6,386 bases of DNA from an uncultured Lachnospiraceae bacterium (lineage in GTDB: Bacteria; Bacillota; Clostridia; Lachnospirales; Lachnospiraceae). The first letter of the stretch is position 1. Each line of letters opens with the position of its first letter. The stretch lies in the NCBI GenBank assembly GCA_948665105.1, contig CAPNGW010000142.1, forward strand, positions 1 through 6,386, given 5' to 3'. Below are positions 1-6,386 of the stretch, piece after piece. The notes under the pieces are model-generated. The model was given only the letters and a program-made list of their open reading frames with translations. It was not told the DNA's origin and searched no databases. The translations under genes were made by a program, and so were the position numbers.

Positions 1-1165
1 AGAGGAAATCTATTCCTTCACTCCGGTGCAGCATCCGGCCAACGATATGGAGACGGATATTATCACCACCCATTTTGACTACCATTCCATTGACCACAAC
101 CTGCTGAAGCTGGACATTCTGGGCCATGATGACCCTACCATGATTCGTATGCTGGAGGATCTGACCGGCATTGATGCAAAAAAGATTCCTCTGGACGATA
201 AGGATGTAATGTCCTTATTCCAGAGCACCAAAGCCCTGGGGATTGCGCCGGAGGATATCGGCGGATGTCCCCTAGGCTCCATGGGAATACCGGAGTTTGG
301 CACGGATTTCGTAATCCAGATGCTTCAAGACACCAATCCCCAGTCCTTCTCTGACCTGGTCCGCATTTCCGGTCTGTCCCACGGCACGGACGTGTGGCTG
401 GGCAATGCTCAGACCTTGATACAGGAGGGGAAGGCCACCATCTCCACAGCTATCTGTACCCGGGATGATATTATGACTTATCTTATCGGCATGGGCATGG
501 ACAGTGAGCTGTCCTTCACCATCATGGAGAGTGTAAGAAAGGGCAAGGGATTAAAGCCTGAGTGGGAGGAGGCCATGCTTGCGGCCAATGTGCCCGACTG
601 GTATATCTGGTCCTGCAAGAAGATAAAATACATGTTTCCCAAGGCCCACGCGGCAGCCTACGTTATGATGGCATGGCGGATTGCCTACTGCAAGGTTTTT
701 TATCCACTGGCATACTATGCAGCATTTTTCAGTATTCGTGCCACCTCCTTTAACTATGAGCTCATGTGTCAGGGAGGGGAGAAGCTTCAATACTTTATGG
801 CGGATTTTGAGCGGCGGAAGGATACCTTAAGCAAGAAGGAGCAGGATACCGTAAAGGACATGAAGATTGTCCAGGAGATGTATGCCCGGGGATTTGAATT
901 TCTGCCCATTGATATTTACAATTCCAAGGCACAGCTTTTCCAGATTGTGGACGGGAAGCTTTTGCCTTCCTTAAGCACCATCGAGGGACTGGGGGATAAG
1001 GCGGCGGAAGCGGTGGTGGAGGCCGCCAAGGATGGAAAATTCCTCTCAAGAGACGACTTCCGTCAGAGGACCAAGGTCAGCAAGACGGTGGTGGATTTGA
1101 TGGCGGATTTGGGGCTCCTGGGGGATTTGCCGGAGTCCAACCAGCTGTCGCTGTTTGATTTTTAA
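1..1165 (+). CDS. polC: DNA polymerase III PolC-type, alpha subunit, C-terminal part (5' truncated by window)
   Basis: This is the C-terminal 387 residues of the Gram-positive replicative DNA polymerase, which extends chromosomal DNA at the fork and carries its own 3'-5' exonuclease. The frame is open from base 2 with no start, so the gene begins upstream; full PolC is usually over 1,400 residues. Visible landmarks are the block HNLLKLDILGHDDPT near the fragment's N-terminus, GTDVWLGNAQ, the finger-domain block FPKAHAAAYVMMAWR (from fragment residue 212), and a helix-hairpin-helix-like IEGLGDKAAEAV (from 327). The last seven residues, QLSLFDF, contain a canonical QLxLF sliding-clamp-binding pentapeptide. 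The polymerase catalytic aspartates and the exonuclease and PHP domains lie outside the window. A GTG at base 26 is internal, not the start. The TAA stop is followed 16 bases later by pheA. Assignment to PolC rather than DnaE rests on these conserved blocks and is secure. Confidence 0.97.
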   Translation, partial: EEIYSFTPVQHPANDMETDIITTHFDYHSIDHNLLKLDILGHDDPTMIRMLEDLTGIDAKKIPLDDKDVMSLFQSTKALGIAPEDIGGCPLGSMGIPEFGTDFVIQMLQDTNPQSFSDLVRISGLSHGTDVWLGNAQTLIQEGKATISTAICTRDDIMTYLIGMGMDSELSFTIMESVRKGKGLKPEWEEAMLAANVPDWYIWSCKKIKYMFPKAHAAAYVMMAWRIAYCKVFYPLAYYAAFFSIRATSFNYELMCQGGEKLQYFMADFERRKDTLSKKEQDTVKDMKIVQEMYARGFEFLPIDIYNSKAQLFQIVDGKLLPSLSTIEGLGDKAAEAVVEAAKDGKFLSRDDFRQRTKVSKTVVDLMADLGLLGDLPESNQLSLFDF

Positions 1166-1172
1166 GGGAAGG
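1164..1172 (+). promoter_or_regulatory. Ribosome binding site of pheA
   Basis: The purine run AAGGGAAGG overlaps the polC stop codon and ends nine bases before the ATG at 1182. It abuts the alternative ATG at 1173 with no spacer, which is why 1182 is preferred as the start. The overlap with the polC stop would allow translational coupling, which is an inference. Confidence 0.7.
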
Positions 1173-1181
1173 ATGGAAGCA

Positions 1182-2315
1182 ATGAAAGATTTATCAGAAA
1201 TACGAGTAGAAATTGACGATATTGATGAACAGATTGTTCGACTATTTGAGCAGCGTCTGGAATTGGTGACCCAGGTGGCAGAATACAAGATGGCAGCCGG
1301 CAAGCCGGTGCTGGACCGCCAGAGGGAAATCCAAAAGCTCCACCGCTTATCCGGTCTGGCACATGAAAATTTCTCCGAGAGGAGCATTCGAGAGCTCTTT
1401 GAACAGATTATGTCCATCAGCCGGAAGCGTCAGTATCAGCTTCTGACAAAGCAGGGGCATACAGAGGAGACAGATTTTGAAATCTTACCGGAGCTGAACC
1501 TTGAGGGGAGCCGGGTGGTGTATCAGGGCGTGGAAGGCGCCTACAGCCAGATGGCCATGAAAGCCTTCTTCGGCGACCATCCCGATACCTTCCATGTGGA
1601 TACCTGGAGGGAGGCCATGGAAGCCATACGCCAGCATCATGCGGATTACGCGGTGCTCCCCATTGAAAATTCCTCCGCCGGAATTGTCAGCGAGAATTAT
1701 GACCTGCTTTTGGAGTACGGCCACCACATTGTGGGAGAGCAGATTATCCCTGTGAACCACGCCCTTCTGGCTTTGCCGGGTTCTAAGCTCTCCGACATTA
1801 CCTGCGTGTACTCCCACCCTCAGGCGCTGATGCAGTGTGTGGATTTTCTGGATGACCATAGGGACTGGGAGCGGATTTCCCTGAAAAATACAGCACTGGC
1901 GGCCCAGAAAATACGAGAGGACGGCCTTCGGCACCAGGCGGCCATTGCCAATCCTCTGACGGCGGAGCTTTACGGCCTTACGGTATTACGGGAATCCATC
2001 AATTACAGCTGTGACAACAGCACCCGCTTTCTCATTGTCACCGACAGAAAAATCTGCAAAAGGGACGCCGGAAAAATCAGCATTTGTTTTGAGCTGCCCC
2101 ACGAGAGTGGCTCCTTGTACCGGATGCTGTCCCACTTTATCTACAACGATTTGAACATGAGCAAGATAGAATCCCGCCCCATCAAGGACAAGAGCTTCGA
2201 GTACCGTTTCTTTGTGGATTTTGACGGCAACTTCCAGGACGGCGCAGTTAAGAATGCTCTGAAAGGGCTGAAGGAAGAGGCAGGAAGCCTCTGGATTCTT
2301 GGAAATTATTCATGA
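1182..2315 (+). CDS. pheA: Bifunctional chorismate mutase / prephenate dehydratase (P-protein) with ACT domain
   Basis: This protein of 377 residues converts chorismate to prephenate and then to phenylpyruvate, the committed route to phenylalanine, in the cytosol. Residues about 1-88 form an AroQ-type mutase. The residues matching the E. coli active-site set are all present: R8, R25, K36, D45, R48, E49, S80 and Q84. Prephenate dehydratase spans about 110-290, with GVEGAYSQ (116-123), LPIENSSAG (159-167) and the catalytic-loop TRF (281-283). The ACT domain (about 298-377) has GSLY (310-313) and ESRP (330-333), matching the L-Phe-binding GALV and ESRP motifs, so feedback inhibition by phenylalanine is expected. 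The start at 1182 is chosen for Shine-Dalgarno spacing; in-frame ATG 1173 and TTG 1155 are alternatives. Length and domain order are normal for the fused enzyme. No leader peptide or attenuator is visible in the 16-base gap from polC, so control may be mainly at the enzyme level (inference). Confidence 0.97.
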   Translation: MKDLSEIRVEIDDIDEQIVRLFEQRLELVTQVAEYKMAAGKPVLDRQREIQKLHRLSGLAHENFSERSIRELFEQIMSISRKRQYQLLTKQGHTEETDFEILPELNLEGSRVVYQGVEGAYSQMAMKAFFGDHPDTFHVDTWREAMEAIRQHHADYAVLPIENSSAGIVSENYDLLLEYGHHIVGEQIIPVNHALLALPGSKLSDITCVYSHPQALMQCVDFLDDHRDWERISLKNTALAAQKIREDGLRHQAAIANPLTAELYGLTVLRESINYSCDNSTRFLIVTDRKICKRDAGKISICFELPHESGSLYRMLSHFIYNDLNMSKIESRPIKDKSFEYRFFVDFDGNFQDGAVKNALKGLKEEAGSLWILGNYS

Positions 2316-2320
2316 CAATA

Positions 2321-2343
2321 GAAAATCAGCAAAGGCTGTTTTC
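2321..2343 (+). other. Small hairpin in the pheA-ATPase spacer (possible weak terminator or processing site)
   Basis: An inverted repeat pairs GAAAA-t-CAGC (2321-2330) with GCTGTTTTC (2335-2343) around an AAAG loop, giving nine base pairs with one bulged T. The U-rich side lies inside the stem and only four T residues follow the GC-containing core, so as an intrinsic terminator it would be weak. It occupies the only intergenic space over 20 bases in the window. Attenuation, RNA processing or mRNA stabilisation are all possible roles; chance is also possible. Confidence 0.35.
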
Positions 2344-2353
2344 TACTGCAGAC

Positions 2354-2360
2354 AAGAGGG
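2354..2360 (+). promoter_or_regulatory. Ribosome binding site of the DUF815 ATPase gene
   Basis: AAGAGGG lies seven bases before the ATG at 2368, a normal spacing. This supports 2368 over the in-frame TTG at 2299, which would overlap the end of pheA and add 23 residues of non-family-like sequence. Confidence 0.65.
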
Positions 2361-2367
2361 TATACCT

Positions 2368-3663
2368 ATGAACTACGCAAAAGAATTAATCTTATATAAA
2401 GTATCCGCACAGGAAGAAATTTTTAAGGATTTTACCTGGATTCTCACCCACTACGACATTCAGGACCACAAGAAGAAGGAGGACCTGCGAAGCCTTTGCT
2501 ACGAGACCCTCCACAGACTCATTGAGGTGTCAGCCAGCCATGGCTTCCAGGGCAATCTGTGGCACAATTACCTGACCTTTCTCATTGTGAACCACGAGAA
2601 CGCTTACAGTACAGCCTGTGAGATGAAGGGAATGGTGGAGGGGAGCATCAATGATTTTGCTCTTCACGATTTTCAACTCTTTAAGGAGCTTTTTGAGAAG
2701 AATCTCATGGAAGTGGCCCATGGGCTGGATGTTCCGGTACTTGCTGCCATCTTGGACTACCGCCGGGTGGAAGAACACAGCAAAGTCTTTAACACCCGCA
2801 TCCGGGACAGCATTGTGGCCTTAAGTGCCCGGCTGGAACAGACCGAAACCGTGGAGGGGTTTCAGCTTCAGGTAACGGATTTCTACCGGAATTTCGGTGT
2901 GGGAAAATTAGGGCTTCACAAGGCCTTCCGCATGGGCCACACGGAAGCAGGGCCCCAAATCATCCCCATCACCAACATCGCCCACGTTGGTCTTAATGAC
3001 CTGGTTGGCTACGAGATTGCCAAGGAGAAGCTTATTGCCAATACCGAAGCCTTCGTAAAGGGGAAAAAAGCCAACAACTGCTTGCTGTTCGGAGATGCCG
3101 GCACCGGCAAATCCACCAGCATCAAGGCCATTGTCAACCAATATTATGCCAGGGGTCTTCGGATGATAGAGGTGTACAAGCACCAGTTTCAGGATTTAAA
3201 CTGGCTGATTGGACAAATTAAGAACCGGAACTACAAATTCATCATTTACATGGATGATTTGTCCTTTGAAGATTTTGAAATTGAATACAAATATTTGAAG
3301 GCTGTCATTGAAGGCGGACTGGAGCGGAAGCCGGAAAATGTGCTGATTTATGCCACATCCAACCGCCGTCATCTGGTTCGGGAGAAGTTCAGCGACAAGG
3401 AAGAGCGGCAGGACGACCTTCACAAGAACGATACGGTGCAGGAAAAGCTGTCGCTGGTGGCCCGCTTCGGAGTCAAGATTTACTTTGGTTCCCCCTCCCC
3501 CCAGGAGTTTAAAGAAATTGTAATAAGGCTGGCAAAAAAGCATGGAATTGAAAGTAACACAGAGACCCTTCTGGCAGAAGCCAACAAGTGGGAACTAAAT
3601 CATGGCGGATTGTCCGGAAGATGCGCCCAGCAATTTATCGACTATTTGCTGGGGCAGGAATAA
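2368..3663 (+). CDS. DUF815/COG2607-family AAA+ ATPase
   Basis: This is a 431-residue cytosolic protein with no signal peptide or membrane segment. The first 200 or so residues are charged, probably helical and carry no motif I recognise. The P-loop ATPase domain begins near GLNDLVGYEIAKEKL and holds a Walker A motif GDAGTGKST (242-250, K248), a Walker B motif FIIYMDDLSFE (D296, D297) and a sensor-1-like YATSNRRHL (N332). VARFG offers a possible arginine finger, and the C-terminal lid has GGLSGRCAQQFIDYL with a sensor-2-like R418. The combination of DDLSFE, IYATSNRRHL and SGR is distinctive for DUF815, a family of predicted ATPases with no well-established function. This copy is longer than the shorter proteobacterial members because of its N-terminal region. 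It lies 52 bases after pheA and 18 bases before the Ppx-like gene, so it is more tightly linked to the polyphosphate genes than to pheA. A role as a remodelling ATPase is inferred from AAA+ architecture only. Confidence 0.92.
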   Translation: MNYAKELILYKVSAQEEIFKDFTWILTHYDIQDHKKKEDLRSLCYETLHRLIEVSASHGFQGNLWHNYLTFLIVNHENAYSTACEMKGMVEGSINDFALHDFQLFKELFEKNLMEVAHGLDVPVLAAILDYRRVEEHSKVFNTRIRDSIVALSARLEQTETVEGFQLQVTDFYRNFGVGKLGLHKAFRMGHTEAGPQIIPITNIAHVGLNDLVGYEIAKEKLIANTEAFVKGKKANNCLLFGDAGTGKSTSIKAIVNQYYARGLRMIEVYKHQFQDLNWLIGQIKNRNYKFIIYMDDLSFEDFEIEYKYLKAVIEGGLERKPENVLIYATSNRRHLVREKFSDKEERQDDLHKNDTVQEKLSLVARFGVKIYFGSPSPQEFKEIVIRLAKKHGIESNTETLLAEANKWELNHGGLSGRCAQQFIDYLLGQE

Positions 3664-3672
3664 AAGGAGGTG
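3664..3672 (+). promoter_or_regulatory. Strong ribosome binding site of the Ppx-like gene
   Basis: AAGGAGGTG immediately follows the TAA stop of the ATPase gene. It is a near-perfect anti-16S match. An in-frame GTG at 3670 lies inside it and cannot use it, so initiation is placed at the GTG at 3682, nine bases after the end of the motif. This also gives the family-typical short N-terminus. Confidence 0.8.
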
Positions 3673-3681
3673 CGTCCCCAA

Positions 3682-5211
3682 GTGGCAATCAAAACATTTG
3701 CAGCAATTTACATTGGCTCATATGAGGTGAGCCTGAAGGTATTTGAGATGTCCCCCAAAAAGCAGCTTCGAAAAATCGACTATGTCAGAAGCCGGGTGGA
3801 GCTGGGCAAGGATGCTTACACCAGAGGAGTGATTGGCTACGAGATGGTGGAGGAGCTGTGCCTGATTTTAAAGGAATTTCACCGGATGATGGAGGGATAC
3901 CGGGTAACGGAGTACCGGGCCTACGCCAGCAGCGTGCTTCGATATGTGAGTAATGAGCTGTTTATCCTGGACCAGATTCGGCTCCGCACCGGCATCGAGG
4001 TGAAGATTCTAAGCAATTCGGAGCACCGGTTTATCAGCTACAAGTCCCTGGCCGCGGAGCCCTTCTTTGAGAAAATTATCCAGGAGGGGGCCGCAGTGGT
4101 GGATGTGGGGGGCGGAAGCATGCAGATTACGCTGTTTCGAAAGGGCAAGCCCGCAACCACCCGGCAGATTGATTTGGGACTTATGCGTCTTCGGGAGAAG
4201 CTTTCCCGGATTGAAAATCAGGTATCCCATTATGAGGACCAGACGCAGGAGCTCATTGACAAGGAATTAAAAATATTTAAGGACCTCTATCTCCAGGGCA
4301 AAAAACCCAGGTACGCCATTATGGTGGGAGATTATATCGGCGATATTCTTAAGAAGGAGACCGGGGAGAAGGGCACACTGGAGGCGGAGCGGTTCTTAAA
4401 GGCAGTCAAGCGGCTCACCAAAAAGAGTCCGGCGGAAATTGCCGGGGAGCTGAGCCTCACGGACGAGCAGGACCCGCTTTTGATACCCTCTGTGGTATTG
4501 TATAAGCGCCTGGCAGAGGAGATAGAGGCGGAGTATGTCTGGATTCCCGGGGTGAATATCAGCGACGGAATTGCCATCGACTATGCTCAGAAGAACCGTC
4601 TGGTGCGGACGGAGCACGATTTCGACGAGGATATCCTGTCTGCAGCCAGGGCGCTGGCGGAGCGGTTTTTTGGCTATACGAGACATTCGGAGACTGTGAT
4701 GGAGCTATCGGCAACCCTCTTTGACGCCATGAAAAATGTTCACGGCCTTACACGGCGGGAGCGGCTGCTGTTAAAGGCCGCCGCCATCTTAAAGGATTGT
4801 GGGAATTACATCAGTCAGGTGAACTATGGCGAGTGTTCCTACCAGATTATTATGGCCTCAGAGATTATCGGCATGACCCACCTGGAGCGGGAAATTGTGG
4901 CAAGCACGGTGCGCTATAGCTTAAGCGCCCTGGCGCCTTACGAGGAAATGATGGACAAAATGGACCAGACCGCCTATCTGGTGGTGGCGAAGCTGGCCGC
5001 ATTCTTAAAGCTGGCCTATGCCCTGGACAGAAGCCACAATCGGAAATTTAAAAGCGCCAAGGCGAAGCTTTTGGAAAAGCAGCTGATTGTCACCGTTGAG
5101 ACAAGAGAACCCATGGCACTGGAAAAAGGCCTTTTTGAAGAATATGCCAGGGCCTTTGAGCGGGTGTTCTCGGTAAAGCCTCTGATGAAAGAAAAACGTG
5201 TATTTGACTAG
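3682..5211 (+). CDS. ppx: Ppx/GppA phosphatase-family protein with degenerate C-terminal HD-like domain
   Basis: This is a 509-residue cytosolic protein of the exopolyphosphatase/pppGpp phosphatase family, whose members release phosphate from polyphosphate or (p)ppGpp using an ASKHA (actin-like) fold. Start is GTG, chosen by Shine-Dalgarno spacing. The N-terminal block AAIYIGSYEV (7-16) is the phosphate-1 loop, normally AxIDxGSNS; here Y10 replaces the usual Asp and Tyr the usual Asn. NSEHRF supplies E114, a candidate for the catalytic Glu. VVDVGGGSMQITLF (D141, G143-G145) is a well-kept phosphate-2 loop. From about residue 320 an HD-type helical domain follows: H335 is kept, but the HD pair reads KD (K371-D372), the usual HxxHS segment reads NYGECS (381-386), and the usual ADALDRSH reads AYALDRSH (Y446). 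The gene is 12 bases upstream of ppk, the classic context for a Ppx. Whether it is an active exopolyphosphatase, a pppGpp-binding protein or a regulator is open. Confidence 0.88.
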   Translation: MAIKTFAAIYIGSYEVSLKVFEMSPKKQLRKIDYVRSRVELGKDAYTRGVIGYEMVEELCLILKEFHRMMEGYRVTEYRAYASSVLRYVSNELFILDQIRLRTGIEVKILSNSEHRFISYKSLAAEPFFEKIIQEGAAVVDVGGGSMQITLFRKGKPATTRQIDLGLMRLREKLSRIENQVSHYEDQTQELIDKELKIFKDLYLQGKKPRYAIMVGDYIGDILKKETGEKGTLEAERFLKAVKRLTKKSPAEIAGELSLTDEQDPLLIPSVVLYKRLAEEIEAEYVWIPGVNISDGIAIDYAQKNRLVRTEHDFDEDILSAARALAERFFGYTRHSETVMELSATLFDAMKNVHGLTRRERLLLKAAAILKDCGNYISQVNYGECSYQIIMASEIIGMTHLEREIVASTVRYSLSALAPYEEMMDKMDQTAYLVVAKLAAFLKLAYALDRSHNRKFKSAKAKLLEKQLIVTVETREPMALEKGLFEEYARAFERVFSVKPLMKEKRVFD

Positions 5212-5214
5212 GAG
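5210..5214 (+). promoter_or_regulatory. Ribosome binding site of ppk overlapping the Ppx-like stop codon
   Basis: AGGAG overlaps the TAG stop (5209-5211) of the upstream gene and ends nine bases before the ATG at 5224. A ribosome terminating on the upstream gene would sit over this site, so translational coupling of the two genes is plausible (inference). Confidence 0.7.
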
Positions 5215-5223
5215 CATAAAAAT

Positions 5224-6386
5224 ATGGAAAAAGCAAAAGAATTTTTAAAACCGGAATATTATGAAAACCGGGAATTGAGCTGGCTGAAATTCAATGGGAG
5301 AGTGCTAAATGAAGCCAGAGACAAATCCATTCCCCTGCTGGAACGGTTGAAATTTTTAAGTATTACCTCCTCCAATCTGGATGAATTTTTCATGGTGCGG
5401 GTAGCCTCTTTGAAGGATATGGTGCACGCGGAGTATAAGAAGAAGGACATGGCGGGGATGACGGCCACAGAACAGCTTGCCGCCATCAATGCAGATACCC
5501 GGGAGCTTGTGGAACTGCAGTACAGCACCTTCAACCGTTCCCTGGTGCCTCTGCTTAAGAATCACGGTATTTCCATTCTGGATGCCCTTAAGGAACTGAA
5601 CAAGGAACAGGCCCGCTATGTGGATAAATATTTTGAGGAAAATGTATATCCGGTGCTTACTCCCATGGCAGTGGATGCCTCCCGCCCCTTCCCGCTGATT
5701 CGCAATAAGACGCTGAATCTTGCGGCCCTTCTCACCAAGAAAAGCGGCAGGAAGGAGGAGGTGGAGTTCGCCACCGTGCAGGTGCCCTCGGTTCTGGACC
5801 GTCTGATACAGATACCTGCCAGGAAGCAGGGGGAGCGTGACTTTGTTCTTCTGGAGCAGGTCATTGAGCGCAACATCCAGCGGTTATTCTTAAATTACGA
5901 TATAATTTGTGCTTGCCCTTACCGGATTATGCGTAACGCAGACCTCACCATTGATGAGGATGAAGCGGAGGATTTGCTTAAGGAGATTCAGCGGCAGCTG
6001 AAAAAACGCCAGTGGGGCGAAGTCATCCGCCTGGAGGTGGAAGAGAAGGTGGACAAACGGCTTTTGTCTGTTCTTGAGGAGGAGCTTCACATTGCCAGAG
6101 AGGATATCTTTCAGATTCCGGGACCTCTGGATTTGACCTTCCTCATGAAAATGTATGGTCTGGAGGGCTACGACAAGCTGCGCTTAAAGCCTCATAAGCC
6201 ACAGCCAGTGCCCCAGATTACACCGGGGGAGGATATTTTTGCAAAAATCCGGCAGGGCGACATCCTGCTGCACCACCCATATCAGACCTTTGACCCGGTG
6301 GTGGACTTTATCCGCCAAGCCTCCCTGGACCCTGATGTGCTGGCCATCAAACAGACCCTGTACCGGGTCAGCGGCAATTCTCCCAT
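5224..6386 (+). CDS. ppk1: Polyphosphate kinase 1, N-terminal part (3' truncated by window)
   Basis: This gene encodes the enzyme that reversibly transfers the gamma-phosphate of ATP onto polyphosphate chains. The window contains 387 complete codons, a little over half of the roughly 700-residue family length. The N-terminal domain opens with YYENRELSWLKFNGRVLNEA (13-31 region), followed by SSNLDEFFMVRVAS; N51 matches the position of E. coli Asn45 at the nucleotide site. The head domain carries YPVLTPMAVDASRPFPLIRN. The DILLHHPYQTFDPVVDFI block and IKQTLYRVSGNSP at the edge begin the first catalytic C-terminal domain; R381 matches the metal/phosphate-binding Arg of the KQTLYR motif. The autophosphorylated histidine lies beyond the window, so catalytic integrity cannot be judged. 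The visible part is open and typical. ATG 5224 follows an AGGAG site nine bases upstream. Pairing with the preceding Ppx-like gene suggests a joint polyphosphate synthesis/turnover unit. Confidence 0.97.
   Translation, partial: MEKAKEFLKPEYYENRELSWLKFNGRVLNEARDKSIPLLERLKFLSITSSNLDEFFMVRVASLKDMVHAEYKKKDMAGMTATEQLAAINADTRELVELQYSTFNRSLVPLLKNHGISILDALKELNKEQARYVDKYFEENVYPVLTPMAVDASRPFPLIRNKTLNLAALLTKKSGRKEEVEFATVQVPSVLDRLIQIPARKQGERDFVLLEQVIERNIQRLFLNYDIICACPYRIMRNADLTIDEDEAEDLLKEIQRQLKKRQWGEVIRLEVEEKVDKRLLSVLEEELHIAREDIFQIPGPLDLTFLMKMYGLEGYDKLRLKPHKPQPVPQITPGEDIFAKIRQGDILLHHPYQTFDPVVDFIRQASLDPDVLAIKQTLYRVSGNSP

Noticed and set aside
795..1049. Minus-strand open frame with a proline-rich stretch
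   Set aside because: The prolines come from reading the GGC/GGT-rich 3' part of polC backwards; there is no independent gene evidence.
1155..1181. Upstream in-frame starts for pheA (TTG 1155, ATG 1173)
   Set aside because: TTG 1155 lies inside polC with no suitable Shine-Dalgarno, and ATG 1173 directly abuts the purine run. ATG 1182 has correct spacing and gives the usual short N-terminus.
1046..1417. 123-codon open frame on the minus strand crossing the polC-pheA junction
   Set aside because: It is antisense to two clearly conserved genes, has low-complexity Ser/Arg-rich sequence and shows no family resemblance.
1485..1934. 149-codon open frame on the minus strand inside pheA
   Set aside because: It lies fully antisense to conserved prephenate dehydratase sequence; its His/Gly/Val-rich translation is typical of a reverse-frame shadow.
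2299..2367. Upstream TTG start for the ATPase gene overlapping the pheA end
   Set aside because: The added 23 residues look like translated spacer, and ATG 2368 has a properly spaced ribosome binding site.
2316..2367. A sigma-A promoter in the spacer before the ATPase gene
   Set aside because: ATGACA at 2312-2317 resembles a -35 box, but no convincing -10 box lies 16-18 bases downstream.
3670..3681. GTG at 3670 as the start of the Ppx-like gene
   Set aside because: It lies within the AGGAGGTG ribosome binding site itself, so it cannot be initiated from it; GTG 3682 fits.
4067..4270. Plus-strand open frame inside the Ppx-like gene
   Set aside because: It is out of frame with the conserved phosphate-2 region that it overlaps and has no resemblance to a known protein.

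Overview
The window looks like ordinary chromosomal DNA from a Gram-positive bacterium of the Clostridia, probably a Lachnospiraceae-type gut anaerobe. The pointers are a PolC-type replicative polymerase (a low-GC Gram-positive marker), strong AGGAGG-like ribosome binding sites, a fused chorismate mutase/prephenate dehydratase, and the sequence style of the Ppx and AAA+ proteins. The family assignment is inference; no rRNA or other taxonomic marker is present.

Five protein genes, all on the + strand, fill almost the whole window. In order they are: the 3' end of polC (1-1165); pheA, a bifunctional chorismate mutase/prephenate dehydratase with an ACT domain (1182-2315); a DUF815/COG2607-type AAA+ ATPase (2368-3663); a Ppx/GppA-family protein with a C-terminal HD-like domain (3682-5211); and the 5' part of ppk, polyphosphate kinase 1 (5224 to the window edge). 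The gaps are 16, 52, 18 and 12 bases. The three short gaps hold little more than a Shine-Dalgarno sequence, so these genes are probably co-transcribed, at least in blocks. The 52-base gap before the ATPase gene is the only one with room for anything else, and it contains a small hairpin (2321-2343).

Functionally the window joins replication (PolC), phenylalanine synthesis (PheA, with recognisable L-Phe-binding ACT motifs for feedback control) and polyphosphate metabolism (Ppx-like plus Ppk). The DUF815 ATPase sits directly upstream of the polyphosphate pair and has no established role there. The most notable feature is the Ppx-like protein. Its first phosphate-binding motif has Tyr where the family normally has Asp, and its HD domain has lost several usual metal ligands, so it may not be a conventional exopolyphosphatase. 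I saw no mobile elements, CRISPR arrays, tRNA/rRNA genes, long repeats or strong terminators. No stretch over 300 bases lacks a gene.
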